Of a stretch of 33,963 nt of DNA, positions 1 through 10,116 are shown piece after piece. The stretch comes from Eubacterium sp. MSJ-13. Lineage in GTDB: Bacteria > Bacillota > Clostridia > Lachnospirales > Lachnospiraceae. Under the pieces are notes generated by a model that ran no database searches, had not been told where the DNA came from, and saw only the letters and a list, made by a program, of their open reading frames with translations. The first letter of the stretch is position 1. The number at the start of each line of letters is the position of its first letter. The stretch spans positions 1 through 33,963 of the forward strand of contig NZ_JAHLQE010000093.1 of NCBI RefSeq assembly GCF_018918235.1. Reading direction: 5' to 3'. A program made the translations under genes and the position numbers.

Positions 1-92
1 GCAAATGTAAATTCAAGCAAGTCATTTGGCTGAATATGAACATGTCACTACACTAGTATCTCCTGTGCTGTTTATTCTTTCCACAATAATGT

Positions 93-1304
93 TTAATCTT
101 CCATCCGACATATTACATCTGTGATATCCTTGTCTATCCAGTTTTTGTCTGCCATATCCCGCAAAATCCCGCATGCCTTTTTATGACTCATTCCATCTTT
201 ATAAGGTCTTTTTTCTGTCAATGCCTGATATATATCTGCACACGCCATTATCCTCTGAAGCTGATTAAGTTCATCGGCTTTTTTTCCAAACGGATACCCA
301 CTTCCATCAAGCCGTTCATGATGAAATGCAGCCAGATCTCTTATTTCCTCAAATCCATCAACTTTTGACAAAATCATATATGTATAACCTGCATGATTTT
401 TCATTTTGGCAAATTCCTCATCTGTAAGACGCGCCGGCTTTTCAAGAATTTCATTTCCTATCGCAATCTTTCCCACATCATGCAATGCACCCGCAAGATA
501 CATTTTGTCACAGGTCACCTCATCATATCCCATTATCTTAGAAATATTCGCCGCTGTTTTTGCCACTCCGAGAGAATGTCTGCTCGTAAATTCTGACTTG
601 TAGTCGATTATCTTTGCAAACAGATTCGCAAGGTCTTTTAATATATCAAAAGAATAAAAACTTTTTTCGCAGGGTATCCTGTCCCAGAAATACTCCTCGA
701 TATGCTCGTCACCAAGTCTGCTAAACTCCTCTTTGTCAAAAGCATCCAAAAACATTCCCGTAACTTCACCGTCAAATCTTATATCCCTATTTTTTTCAAT
801 AAAATGAACTGCCTTGTTAAAAACATGCTCATCAAATTTCTGTGCTTTACAAAATGCATCCAGCATATCACAAAAATGTATTATCCTTGCAAACAGAGGA
901 ACCTCTGTCCATGTTTTACCAAAAGGCCCTGAACCATCCGCCTCCTCATGATGGTATAATATAACATTTTTTACATCTGTCTTAAATGGATACTTTTCGA
1001 GATTTTTTTCACCATATATACAGTGCATACCAAGCTGTCTTGGACTTATCTCATCTGCTGCCGCTTTTGATATATCATTATAAAATTCTTCATTTATATA
1101 TTGTGTAAGAGCATTATCATGAAGCAATGCACATGCAGCCAGATCTCTGAGTGCATCATCCGACACTCCCATTTTCTGAGCCATACATACACTCATATAT
1201 GCCACTCTTTTTCCATGATTTGATGTAACATGGATCAATTCTGCTTCCACACAGTCAAGTGCAAAAGAAAATGCACTTAACAATCCTATTATATCTATTT
1301 CCAT
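93..1304 (-). CDS. HD-GYP domain protein, likely cyclic di-GMP phosphodiesterase
   Basis: This 403-residue soluble protein has no visible membrane segment. The C-terminal half (about 230-400) is a full HD-GYP domain: HD in ALHDVGK (H275, D276), a further metal-ligand candidate H304, and the diagnostic HHERLDGSGYP at 328-338. Proteins of this family hydrolyse c-di-GMP, with a bimetal centre held by these residues. The N-terminal half (about 20-165) looks like a second, decayed copy: it keeps an HD pair (LLHD, 62-63) and a HHEEADGSGPFG stretch at 118-129 in which GYP has become GPF. The N-domain may therefore be sensory or structural. The ATG at 1304 is preceded by GAGAGGA at a suitable distance. 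It reads in the same direction as the MCP operon upstream but is separated from it by a strong terminator. A role in switching between motility and attachment is inference. Confidence 0.85.
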   Translation of the reverse strand: MEIDIIGLLSAFSFALDCVEAELIHVTSNHGKRVAYMSVCMAQKMGVSDDALRDLAACALLHDNALTQYINEEFYNDISKAAADEISPRQLGMHCIYGEKNLEKYPFKTDVKNVILYHHEEADGSGPFGKTWTEVPLFARIIHFCDMLDAFCKAQKFDEHVFNKAVHFIEKNRDIRFDGEVTGMFLDAFDKEEFSRLGDEHIEEYFWDRIPCEKSFYSFDILKDLANLFAKIIDYKSEFTSRHSLGVAKTAANISKIMGYDEVTCDKMYLAGALHDVGKIAIGNEILEKPARLTDEEFAKMKNHAGYTYMILSKVDGFEEIRDLAAFHHERLDGSGYPFGKKADELNQLQRIMACADIYQALTEKRPYKDGMSHKKACGILRDMADKNWIDKDITDVICRMED

Positions 1305-1392
1305 TATCTTTTCCTCTCATTTAAAAATCCATACTGTGTACAAACATATATAAAACACTCAGATTTATTATTATCTTTTTACATTTTTTCCA

Positions 1393-1434
1393 AAATATAA
1401 GACCATATTACATTAACAATATGGTCTTATATTT
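1393..1434 (-). terminator. Rho-independent terminator after the MCP gene
   Basis: Two perfect 17-bp arms (1393-1409 and 1418-1434) with an 8-nt loop lie just past the MCP stop codon. Read on the minus strand, the hairpin is followed by a T-rich stretch. It separates the MCP transcript from the HD-GYP gene. The AT-rich arm ends also give it partial terminator character on the other strand. Confidence 0.75.
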
Positions 1435-1466
1435 ATCTCTATATTCTATTTTATCACTTTTTCATT

Positions 1467-3185
1467 TTAATACAACTTAAAATTGTGCACAAGTTTATCT
1501 AACTCGCCTGCTCTCTGCGATAATTCGACACTGACCGCTGAACTTTGCTGTGATGCAGCAGCAGTATTTTGTGTAACTGCCGATATCTGCTCTATACCCT
1601 GCTCAATCTGTGCAAGTGCATCAGCCTGATTTTTTGCTGATTCATTTGTTGTTTTTGCAACATCAGCAAATTTTTTCATCTCATCTATCGTAGTTTCAAA
1701 TGCCTTTACAACCGACTTTGTTATCTCATCACCCTTATTGATTTCTTCTATTGTTTTTAATATCAGTTCTCTTGTGTCAACAGCAGAATTTGAACTGTCT
1801 GTAGCAAGTTTTCCAATCTGTTCAGCAACAACTGCAAAACCTTTTCCTGCATCACCTGCTCTTGCTGCCTCTATCGAAGCATTAAGTGCAAGAAGATTTG
1901 TCTGCGTTGCTATATCTTCTATAGTTGAAGTAATTTCTTCTATCTTCTTTGAAATATTTATGATGTTTTGCATCTCTGCTGAAAGGCTGTCCATCTTCTT
2001 TCTTTCTTCAAATGCGATATCCACAGCTTCAGATATTCCATCTAAAGCTGACTGTGAATTTTTAGCACTTGTATCTGCCAAAGAAGCAACTGTCTCAATT
2101 GTAGCCGTAAGTTCTTCTACCGCACTTGCCTGGTCACCTGTACCCTTTGACAGCTCATCTGATGCTTTCGATATCTCATTTGCACCACGCTCCACATGCT
2201 CTGATGTTTCCTGAATATTATTTAATGTAGTATTAAAATGTTTTAAAATATATACAAATGAATTTTTTATGTCAATAAAGTCACCTTTAAAATCTGTAAT
2301 CTCATCTGAATCTTTTGTAAGATCACCTTTGGCTATCTCTCTTAAAGTCTGCGAGATCTCCGTTACATAAAGCTGAAGATTTTTCATTGTTCCACGCATC
2401 GCGTCAGCCATTATTCCAAATTCATCTTCTGATTCATAGGTTATAAGTTTCCCTGCCGACATATCACCTTCATACATGAGCTTTGCAGCTTCTGACATCT
2501 GCTCTGCCGGAGTTGAAAGATTTTCAGTAATAATACGCATTAGGGTTATCGCCAAAAAGATCATTAAGGCTATAAGCACAACAGCCACAACTGCAAGCGC
2601 CCTGTTTAATGTGATAGAATTCATATAATACTGCATACCATTGTCATTTACTATCTTCTCAAGCTCGACAGTAAGCGATTTAATATCATTGACAATAGGA
2701 AGATATGTATTATAGTTAAGATCGTATGCCTCATCAAACTTTCCGTTCTTCATAAGATCCATAACCTCAGGTCTTACTTCTTCACCTTCATTTATCTTAT
2801 CTTTTAACTCGCTTAATTTGCTTTTTCCCTCTGCCGTTTCAAATCTTTTATCAAGTGAGTCAACAGCATCTTTTACAAGTTTAACATCAGTCTCAACAGT
2901 CTTTTCAAAAGTTGAATAATTCTGTTCTAATGTATCCTTGCCCTCTGCAAGTATTCTGTTTATCGCCCTTTGCAGATCAGTAAGGCCATATTTTACATCA
3001 CCTACATCACTTGCATTTGTCATAGGTCCTGTATATATCTTTTTGACATTCGATGATATATACTCTGCCCCTGAAAATAAAACAATCCCAACAACCGTAG
3101 CTAAAATGATAATAAATAAAAATGATGCCGATAATTTCTTTTTGATTGGATAATTACGAAGTTTGTCCTTGAAGTTATTTAACAT
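1467..3185 (-). CDS. Methyl-accepting chemotaxis protein
   Basis: This 572-residue chemoreceptor has the usual layout: TM1 at about 17-39, an extracellular four-helix-bundle-sized ligand domain (about 40-194), TM2 at about 195-217, HAMP (about 218-272), and a long cytoplasmic coiled-coil signalling domain to the C-terminus. The conserved hairpin tip that contacts CheA and CheW is clear at about 423-462 ([20 protein letters not shown], then [17 protein letters not shown]). No C-terminal CheR-tethering pentapeptide is present; the protein ends HNFKLY. The ligand cannot be told from sequence. The ATG has AGGGAGA upstream. The gene begins 15 bases after the DUF2442 gene, so the two are probably co-transcribed. 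Confidence 0.93.
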   Translation of the reverse strand: MLNNFKDKLRNYPIKKKLSASFLFIIILATVVGIVLFSGAEYISSNVKKIYTGPMTNASDVGDVKYGLTDLQRAINRILAEGKDTLEQNYSTFEKTVETDVKLVKDAVDSLDKRFETAEGKSKLSELKDKINEGEEVRPEVMDLMKNGKFDEAYDLNYNTYLPIVNDIKSLTVELEKIVNDNGMQYYMNSITLNRALAVVAVVLIALMIFLAITLMRIITENLSTPAEQMSEAAKLMYEGDMSAGKLITYESEDEFGIMADAMRGTMKNLQLYVTEISQTLREIAKGDLTKDSDEITDFKGDFIDIKNSFVYILKHFNTTLNNIQETSEHVERGANEISKASDELSKGTGDQASAVEELTATIETVASLADTSAKNSQSALDGISEAVDIAFEERKKMDSLSAEMQNIINISKKIEEITSTIEDIATQTNLLALNASIEAARAGDAGKGFAVVAEQIGKLATDSSNSAVDTRELILKTIEEINKGDEITKSVVKAFETTIDEMKKFADVAKTTNESAKNQADALAQIEQGIEQISAVTQNTAAASQQSSAVSVELSQRAGELDKLVHNFKLY

Positions 3186-3200
3186 TTTGTTTCTCCCTAC

Positions 3201-3434
3201 TTATAATTTTAAGATAATTTCATCTAAAAACAGTTCTGAACCGTTTTCCCAGCAGATGACCTGCTCATTTTTAACATAGCCCTTTTTAAATATCTCCCAA
3301 TCATTCAGATCATAAAACCTTACTGTTTTAAGTCTGGAACTCATATCATAAAGGCCGACACTGTCATCAGTAAATATGATCTCCATAAGAAAATTTTCAA
3401 AAAAGCTCACCTGTCGTATTTTTTTCATACACAT
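3201..3434 (-). CDS. DUF2442-like small protein
   Basis: A small protein of about 75-77 residues that resembles the DUF2442 family: a beta-rich start (VSFFENFLMEIIFTDDSVGL) followed by a helix around LNDWEIFKKG. The molecular function of this family is not known. The start is uncertain. I place it at the ATG giving MCMKK; the ATG two codons further in (3428) is equally likely, and the far-upstream non-ATG extension lacks family resemblance. It lies 15 bases ahead of the MCP gene, so the pair forms a short operon. That may be convenience or may mean that it modulates the receptor. Confidence 0.55.
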   Translation of the reverse strand: MCMKKIRQVSFFENFLMEIIFTDDSVGLYDMSSRLKTVRFYDLNDWEIFKKGYVKNEQVICWENGSELFLDEIILKL

Positions 3435-3531
3435 CACCCTATAATCCTTTCTTTTAGGAACACACCACATTCCTGTTACAAGATATCATGATTATATTAT
3501 AGGCATATTGTTTTATATTTTCTATTATGGA

Positions 3532-3577
3532 AAACCATACTTTTTCAGTATGATACAACTGTAAAAAAGTATGGTTT
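3532..3577 (-). terminator. Terminator after the MalT-like regulator
   Basis: 14-bp arms at 3532-3545 and 3564-3577 (AAACCATACTTTTT and its complement) flank an 18-nt loop directly downstream of the regulator stop codon. On the minus strand the second arm runs into TTTTCC. It also separates this gene from the DUF2442-MCP operon. Confidence 0.65.
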
Positions 3578-3592
3578 ATGGCAGGGTTTTCA

Positions 3593-6091
3593 CTATTTAT
3601 CTTCTTCAAGTTCTTTTATCATCCGTATAGCTGCCGTTCTGTTGGTAACCCCAAGTTTACGGTAGATATTGGTAAGATTCTTCTCAACCGTAACAACGGC
3701 TATATGCATCGCTTCACTTATATCTGCATTTCTATATCCATCCTTTACAAGAGCCATAAGTTCTCTTTCTCTCTTGGTCAGTATAGGCTTCTTGTTCTTT
3801 TTTTCTCTCATAAATGAATCTATTCCACTTTGATACTTTTCCATAAACGGCATAAGCTCATTTATGAAATCATCTTTTTTAATCTGCCTTATAACAGGCA
3901 TTATATCAGCAGCATTTTCCATAAATGCTATTTTAAAGCCGTCGGGTTTAGCTATTTCAAGTGCATTTCCAAGGTATTCTATGGCAGCGGCCTCATTTCC
4001 AAGATTATACTTTGCTATCGCTTTATAGATATTTCCGGCAATTATCGGCTGAATACTTATCTTGCCATATTCATAGGGGACAAGCATCTGTTCAGCTATA
4101 ACATCTAACATCTCCCATTCTTTCTTAAAACAAAGAAGTTTCCCGTATGTAAGACATCCACTTCTTATATTTCTCACTGTCTTACTACAGTTTTCCAGCT
4201 TAAAGTCAACAAGCCATTCAGGCATCTTGTCTTCCTTTCCAAGACAGGCATATGTATATCCTCTTACAAGGTCTATATCTGTAAGTAACAGTGGATTTGT
4301 CTCGTTCTCATACAGCCCTTTAAGTTCCTGCATTTTTTCCACAAATGTTTTTTTGTCACCACTATATATAAGGCATCGAAACATTATATAGTAACAGCTT
4401 ATCACTATACATGTCTGCTTTCTGAGAAGTGTCTGTTTACAGACACTTTCTGCAAGTTCATATGCCCTTTTTAAGTCTCCGGTAAGCATTGAATACTCTG
4501 CCTCAAAAAAGTCATCCCATCCCTCAGTCGTACCTTTAGTAAGATGCATATAATATCTTGTATGCTCTTTTTCCTTTTCTATTATCTGTCTTAATTTTCC
4601 ACTTTCATTATAATATAAAACTGTCATACATACCGTTCCGTATGTAAGCAGAGCATTGCCAAGTATATCTGATTTCTGATAACCGAGCAGCCTGCATGCC
4701 TCTTTCAATGAAGCTGTTATCTCATTAAGGTCATTAAACTGTAATATCGCCTTTATAACCTGCATTTCACCGAGTATCTTATTGTCTGTGCTCCATATCT
4801 CGCTCCTGTTTATGTCCTGCATTATCATATCATAAAGCGGCATTATCTTTTTTTCACTCTCTTTTGTCGCAAGATAAAACAACTGGTTTAAAAGTGCCAT
4901 AGGATATTTCTCCCATATCTTCTCCCATATAAATTCCCTTATCTCACCAAAGAGTTCCGGAGCTTCCGCAATAATATTTTTTCCATGCTCACCCGCATAT
5001 AATTGTGCTGTCTTTTCCGCATTTTTCGCCTTGATATAACATTTTACGGCTTTTACATATATCCCTCTCTTTTCCCAAAGTTCTCCTGCCCTGTTATAGA
5101 TTCTCGAAGTATCTGTCTGGGATTTCTCAAGTTCAAGTTCAGCGACATTCCTTAAAAGAGCGTGCATCTCAAATGTATTTGTATCGCTGTCATAATGTAC
5201 AAATCCAAATTTTTCTATATTATCGAGAAGTATGCTCTCTGAAAAATCCACTTCAGATATAAATGCTGCACCATTTATGTCAAACCTGTTAAACAGAGAC
5301 ATTCTTGTATACAACTCTCTTATCTTTGGGTGCAACTTATCAAAAATAGCTGTTTTTAATAAGTGATTCGCTCCTCTGAAATTTCCAAAGCCATGACTTT
5401 TCCTATATTCATATAATGCAAGATAAACGGCACTTATCCAGCCTTCGGTATATCTGTATACCTCATCAGCTTCCTTTTCATCAAGAACAACGCCATTTTC
5501 TTTAAAGATTTCTTCAACCTGTGTCCTGCTAAGTGTCATATTCTGCTGATTAAGTATGACGCATTTTCCATTCAGCAACATTTCATCATATGAAATATCA
5601 GGGTATATCCTTGATATCAGGATAACATGTATCTTTTCTACACTGTCAATTATCACTTCCAGCATCTCATTAAAAAATGTATTATTAAATTGATGAAAAT
5701 CATCTATGACCAGATACAGCTCATCCTCAATATACCTGTTCAAAACTCTTGCCACATACAAAAATTCCTGTCTTGAATGTGGCATATCGATATTTAATAT
5801 CCTGTCTGACAATTCTTTATAATATTCACTGAACTTGATACATAAACGATGCCATACCCAGTTTTCATCCTGTTCTTCCCTTAGCATCGCAAACCATATA
5901 AATTTTATGTCATTTCTCTTTAAAAAATAGTTTCTCACAAACGTTGTCTTACCATATCCAGACGGTGCGATCACCATAATAAGTTCTCTGTCAATAACTT
6001 CAGAAAATATCTTTTCAAGATTTACTCTCTCAAAACTCTGCTTCTCAAAATATACTATATTATTGTTTTCATCGTGCATATTCTCGCCCAT
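3593..6091 (-). CDS. MalT-type (LAL) LuxR-family transcriptional regulator
   Basis: This 832-residue ATP-dependent regulator has the STAND/LAL layout. The N-terminal NTPase carries Walker A APSGYGKTT (42-50) and Walker B LVIDDFHQF (127-135). A long helical middle resembles TPR repeats (about 340-760). A C-terminal LuxR/GerE helix-turn-helix spans 771-832 (LTKRERELMALVKDGY, then TVEKNLTNIYRKLGV). In this class, inducer and ATP binding drive oligomerisation and activation, as in MalT. The effector cannot be read from the sequence. The ATG at 6091 has GGGAG nine bases upstream. It lies downstream of the PTS permease in the same orientation but beyond a terminator, so it is probably transcribed on its own. 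Control of the neighbouring sugar genes is plausible but not shown. Confidence 0.85.
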   Translation of the reverse strand: MGENMHDENNNIVYFEKQSFERVNLEKIFSEVIDRELIMVIAPSGYGKTTFVRNYFLKRNDIKFIWFAMLREEQDENWVWHRLCIKFSEYYKELSDRILNIDMPHSRQEFLYVARVLNRYIEDELYLVIDDFHQFNNTFFNEMLEVIIDSVEKIHVILISRIYPDISYDEMLLNGKCVILNQQNMTLSRTQVEEIFKENGVVLDEKEADEVYRYTEGWISAVYLALYEYRKSHGFGNFRGANHLLKTAIFDKLHPKIRELYTRMSLFNRFDINGAAFISEVDFSESILLDNIEKFGFVHYDSDTNTFEMHALLRNVAELELEKSQTDTSRIYNRAGELWEKRGIYVKAVKCYIKAKNAEKTAQLYAGEHGKNIIAEAPELFGEIREFIWEKIWEKYPMALLNQLFYLATKESEKKIMPLYDMIMQDINRSEIWSTDNKILGEMQVIKAILQFNDLNEITASLKEACRLLGYQKSDILGNALLTYGTVCMTVLYYNESGKLRQIIEKEKEHTRYYMHLTKGTTEGWDDFFEAEYSMLTGDLKRAYELAESVCKQTLLRKQTCIVISCYYIMFRCLIYSGDKKTFVEKMQELKGLYENETNPLLLTDIDLVRGYTYACLGKEDKMPEWLVDFKLENCSKTVRNIRSGCLTYGKLLCFKKEWEMLDVIAEQMLVPYEYGKISIQPIIAGNIYKAIAKYNLGNEAAAIEYLGNALEIAKPDGFKIAFMENAADIMPVIRQIKKDDFINELMPFMEKYQSGIDSFMREKKNKKPILTKRERELMALVKDGYRNADISEAMHIAVVTVEKNLTNIYRKLGVTNRTAAIRMIKELEEDK

Positions 6092-6173
6092 AATTTATGT
6101 CTCCCGCAAACTATCCCCAGTGCCCTGCACTGTCACATAGTACATACGTCTTTTTTATATTGTAACCTCTATA

Positions 6174-6218
6174 AAAAAGACTTCACATATGATCTAAAAT
6201 CATTTGCAAAGTCTTTTT
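6174..6218 (-). terminator. Terminator after the PTS permease gene
   Basis: 10-bp arms AAAAAGACTT (6174-6183) and AAGTCTTTTT (6209-6218) lie about 70 bases past the permease stop codon. T-runs on both sides make it usable in either direction. It closes the licT-ptsI-permease unit before the regulator gene. Confidence 0.65.
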
Positions 6219-6287
6219 AACAAATCATATTTATATATTTTATTTTAGCAAAATTTTATGAAAATGGCAAATGATAATTCATATCAG

Positions 6288-8204
6288 TTATCGCACATTC
6301 ATAACAAGCGTTGCTCTTTCAACGTTTCCGCTTACAACCTGTTCAACATCATCATATTCATCTGAGTTCGTGATGATAACAGGTGTGACTGTGTTATATC
6401 CTGCACCTCTGATACCATCTATGTCAAATTCAAGTAACGGCTGTCCTTTTGTTACCTTGTCACCCTGTTTTACAAGTGCCTTATAATATTTTCCTTCAAG
6501 TTCAACTGTATTTATTCCAACATGAATCAAAAGCTCAACACCATTATCTCCAGTAACTCCAATTGCATGAAGTGTGTCAAACAATGTCGAAGCCTCTCCA
6601 TCAACCGGCGATACTACCATACCCTCACTTGGGATGACTGCCATGCCTTTTCCAAGAATCTCATTTGCAAATGTATCATCAGGAACTTCTGACAATCTTA
6701 TTGCTTCGCCTTTTAATGGTGAATAAATCTCTTTTACAGTATCACCGCTTTCTCCTTTTTGTGTTGCAGCAGCTTCGTCTAAAACATGAGCACTTTCTGA
6801 CACCTTATTATCAGTTTCTGTTTTCACAGCAGGCTTTTCTTCCTTATATAATATCCATGATACTGCAAATGCAACTACAGTCGCAACTATGATTATAATT
6901 GCATACTGTACTGTGTATGATGTTGTTATAAGGAAACCAAATACTCCGGTGATTCCATATGCTGTTGCACCTACTCCGGTAAGTCCTGCCACAAGACCTC
7001 CGCATGCACCACCTATACATCCTGCGATAAACGGTTTAAAAAATCTTACATTGACACCAAAGATCGCAGGCTCTGTTATTCCAAGATAAGCAGATAATGC
7101 TGCCGGAAGTGCCACACTCTTTGTCTTTGCGTTTTTTGTCCTGATAGCTACTGCAAGGCAAGCTGCACCCTGTGCCACATTTGCCGCTGTCGCAATAGGC
7201 ATCCATGTATTGACACCATTTGAGCTTAAAAGTCCGGCCTCTATCGCATTATACATATGATGAAGTCCTGCGACTACTGTCGGTGCATATAAAGCTCCTA
7301 CTATCATTCCTCCTATACCAAACGGAAGTGCGATAAGATTTGTTGCTGCTGAGAGCACCCAGTTTTCAACTGTTGAAAAGATAGGTCCTACAACAGTAAG
7401 TGTTATGTATCCTGTAACAAGTACTGTAACAAGCGGTGTGACAAATAAATCGATTATCTCAGGTACTATCTTGTGAAGTTTCTTTTCTATCATTGACATA
7501 AGCCAAACAGCTATTACAACGGGTATCACATGTCCCTGATAACCTACAAGTTTTATGTCGTACAAGCCAAACCAGACAGATGCAGTAGGAATGTCAGATG
7601 CTTTCATTCCCGATACTGACCACGCATTTATGAGGTCACTGTGTATCATTATCATACCGATAACTGCACCGAGAAACTGGTTTCCACCAAAAGTCTTTGC
7701 CGCACTTATCGCTATAAGAATTGGTAAATATACAAATGCCGCATTACTGAACAGATGGATTATCGTGTATGTTGATGAGTTTGCCATCTGCGGCCATAGA
7801 TTACAGAAGCCCTCCAAAAGTCCCATCAAAAGACCACTTGCAACGATTGCCGGAATTATCGGAACAAATATATCTCCGAGCGTCTTAATGGCACGTTTAA
7901 ATACATTCTGTTTTGATGCTGCCGCAGCTTTTACATCCTCTTTTGTTCCTCCTGATATATGGGCAAGTGATATAAACTCATCATATACCTTGTTTACCGT
8001 ACCTGTTCCAAAGATTATCTGAAGCTGTCCTGATGCCTCAAATACACCTTTTACACCGTCAATATTTTCAATCGCTTCTTTACTGCATTTTGAATTGTCA
8101 GCGATAACAAGTCTTAACCTCGTGGCACAATGTGCCGCTGAGATTATATTATCGCTGCCTCCTATCTTTTCAAGCACTTCCTTAGCTGCTTTTCCATAAT
8201 CCAT
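6288..8204 (-). CDS. bglP: PTS beta-glucoside-type permease, EIIBCA
   Basis: This 638-residue sugar permease phosphorylates its substrate during import. The order is EIIB, EIIC, EIIA. EIIB has the phosphorylated cysteine in HCATRLRL (C26), the form typical of the beta-glucoside/sucrose/trehalose group rather than glucose (CITRLR). EIIC (about 100-460) is a run of membrane helices. EIIA has the active histidine in LLIHVGINTVEL (H561). I set the start at ATG 8204 (MDYGKAAKEVL): GGAGG lies 8 bases upstream and the family normally begins this way; the longer reading starts inside the ribosome binding site. It lies 138 bases after ptsI, downstream of an antiterminator gene and RAT sites, as in bgl/lic-type operons. 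Substrate is inferred; trehalose or sucrose remain possible. Confidence 0.88.
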   Translation of the reverse strand: MDYGKAAKEVLEKIGGSDNIISAAHCATRLRLVIADNSKCSKEAIENIDGVKGVFEASGQLQIIFGTGTVNKVYDEFISLAHISGGTKEDVKAAAASKQNVFKRAIKTLGDIFVPIIPAIVASGLLMGLLEGFCNLWPQMANSSTYTIIHLFSNAAFVYLPILIAISAAKTFGGNQFLGAVIGMIMIHSDLINAWSVSGMKASDIPTASVWFGLYDIKLVGYQGHVIPVVIAVWLMSMIEKKLHKIVPEIIDLFVTPLVTVLVTGYITLTVVGPIFSTVENWVLSAATNLIALPFGIGGMIVGALYAPTVVAGLHHMYNAIEAGLLSSNGVNTWMPIATAANVAQGAACLAVAIRTKNAKTKSVALPAALSAYLGITEPAIFGVNVRFFKPFIAGCIGGACGGLVAGLTGVGATAYGITGVFGFLITTSYTVQYAIIIIVATVVAFAVSWILYKEEKPAVKTETDNKVSESAHVLDEAAATQKGESGDTVKEIYSPLKGEAIRLSEVPDDTFANEILGKGMAVIPSEGMVVSPVDGEASTLFDTLHAIGVTGDNGVELLIHVGINTVELEGKYYKALVKQGDKVTKGQPLLEFDIDGIRGAGYNTVTPVIITNSDEYDDVEQVVSGNVERATLVMNVR

Positions 8205-8342
8205 AACCTCATCCTCCATATCTTCTAACCTTATATATCATTATTAAACAATCATCATATTAACTGTATTCCAAAATCTTTCTGCCTCTTTAGTGATCTC
8301 TGTCAAAATTATTATGCATTATTTAGCTGGAACAATAGTCAA

Positions 8343-9956
8343 TCAGTCCATATCTCTTACAATCTTTCTTATCGGAAGTACACAAGCCGGTGAAACTGAA
8401 AGTTCATCGATTCCCATCTCAACAAATCTCTCTGTAAGTTCTGTATCAGCACCAAGCTCTCCACAGATTCCTGCCCAGATTCCCTCTTTATGTGCATTGT
8501 CGATAACCATCTGAATCATTCTGAGTATTGCCTCATGATGTGGATTGTAGAACTCATCAAGTTTTGAGTTCTGACGGTCTATCGCAAGTGTATACTGTGT
8601 CAGGTCATTTGTTCCTATACTAAAGAAGTCAACTTCTTTTGCAAGAAGGTCGCTTATGATAGCTGCTGCCGGAGTTTCTATCATGATTCCCTCCTCAACT
8701 TCACCTATCTCAACTCCTGCTGCAACAAGTTCTTCTCTGACCTATTTTGAAATCTCTTTTATTCTTCTCACCTCATCAACAGATGTTATCATAGGGTACA
8801 TGATGGCGATATTTCCATATGCACTTGCTCTGTACAATGCACGAAGCTGTGTCTTAAATACATCCTCTCTTGTAAGACAGATTCTTATAGCTCTGTATCC
8901 CATTGCAGGATTTTCTTCCTTCTCAAGATTGAAATAATCTGCCTGCTTGTCTGCTCCTATGTCAAGTGTACGGATTATTACTTTCTTACCCGCCATAGTC
9001 TCTGCTACCTGCTTGTAAGCTTTAAGCTGCTCATCCTCTGTAGGATAGTCACTTGCTTCAAGATAGAGAAACTCACTTCTGAAAAGTCCGATTCCTGCTG
9101 CATCATTCTGAACAACCGCTGCAAGGTCTGAAGGATTTCCAATGTTAGCATATAACTTTATCTGCTTTCCTGACTTTGTAACAGTATCTTTTCCCTTGAG
9201 GCTCTGTAAAAGTTTTTTCTGCTCTTTAGCAGCTTCCTGTTTCTTTAAATATTCGTTCATCGTAGCTTCATCAGGCTCTACTATGATCTTTCCCTCAAAA
9301 CCGTCAATGATTCCTGTCTTTCCATTCCATTCCTCATCAATATCAACACCGATAAGTGCTGGTATTCCCATTGTCCTTGCAAGGATAGCTGTATGTGAAT
9401 TTGAAGAACCAAACTTTGTGACGAATGCAAGAAGTTTTGTCTTATCCATCTGAACAGTCTCACTTGGGGCAAGGTCATCAGCAACAATTATAACAGGTTC
9501 ATCTCCTATATCACTGTCACTTGTCTTTCCACACAGAACTGAGATAACTCTCTCTGAAATATCCTTTACATCAGCAGAACGAGCCTTAAAATAGTCATCC
9601 TCCATATTTGCGAACATCTCTGAGAAATTGTCCCCTGTAACTCCGACTGCGTACTCAGCATTGACTTTCTGTGATGTGATTATATTTTTTACTGAATCGT
9701 TGTAATCATCATCTTCAAGCATCATTGCATGAACCTCAAAAATCTCTGCGTTCATCTCACCGACTTCTTTTAATGCTTTCTCATAAAGACCATGAAGCTG
9801 CTCTATTGCTTTTTCCCTTGCTGCTTCATATCTTGCTATCTCACCCTCAGAATCGTCTGTCTTTTTTCTTACGACAACATTCTGATTTTTTGAATAAAAA
9901 CTAATCTTTCCTATTGCAATTCCACCAAAAATTTTCTTTCCAAAATACTCTTTCAT
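8343..9956 (-). pseudogene. ptsI: Phosphoenolpyruvate-protein phosphotransferase (EI), interrupted by an in-frame TAG
   Basis: EI passes phosphate from PEP to HPr at the head of the PTS. The frame would encode 537 residues but has TAG at codon 405 (8742-8744), with no frameshift; homology continues directly on the far side. Upstream lie the phospho-histidine loop GSSNSHTAILARTMG (H188; H189 in E. coli) and PEP-binding motifs (GIGLFRSEFLYLE, RTLDIGADKQ, NPAMGYRAI). Downstream lie IGTNDLTQYTLAIDRQN and GICGELGAD with the catalytic cysteine (C498; C502 in E. coli). The 404-residue product would lack part of the PEP-binding domain and the catalytic Cys. One C-to-T change from CAG (Gln) would explain it. 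The start is ATG 9956 with AGGAGG nine bases upstream. A base error, a recent null mutation or suppression are all possible. Confidence 0.85.
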
Positions 9957-9983
9957 AATAATTTTCCTCCTTAAATTAAAAAG

Positions 9984-10063
9984 CCCGGACACGCAGCTAA
10001 CTATATTTTTTCACATATTTAATATATATATTCAAAATAAAAGTTAAAAGTTTCGTGTCCGGG
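9984..10063 (-). terminator. Conditional terminator ahead of ptsI (LicT-controlled)
   Basis: Read on the minus strand, CCCGGACACG (10063-10054) pairs perfectly with CGTGTCCGGG (9993-9984), followed by CTTTTTAATTT. Its 5' arm shares CCC with the 3' end of the RAT, so RNA folding as RAT would block the terminator. This is the standard geometry of BglG/LicT antitermination. Confidence 0.8.
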
Positions 10064-10089
10064 TTTAGCCAACTGAATGTAACAATCCC
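10061..10089 (-). promoter_or_regulatory. RAT antiterminator site ahead of ptsI
   Basis: A 29-nt RNA element begins GGGATTGTTAC and ends TTGGCTAAACCC on the minus strand. It matches the ribonucleic antiterminator pattern bound by LicT/BglG/SacY proteins (GGATTGTTAC, then GGCNAAACC). It lies 28 bases past the licT stop codon and overlaps the following terminator by 3 nt. It should gate readthrough into ptsI and the permease. Confidence 0.8.
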
Positions 10090-10116
10090 TTAACAGATAT
10101 GTTTGTTTATATTTGA

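Noticed and set aside
8220-8342. Short in-frame stretch reading ILTEITKEAERFWNTV between ptsI and the permease
   Set aside because: It is short, lacks a start and ribosome binding site, and matches no family I recognise. Probably chance, although a gene remnant cannot be excluded.
8742-8744. TAG as pyrrolysine or a recoded amber in ptsI
   Set aside because: EI is not a pyrrolysine protein, no pyl genes are present, and other genes here use ordinary stops. A plain nonsense change or base error is simpler.
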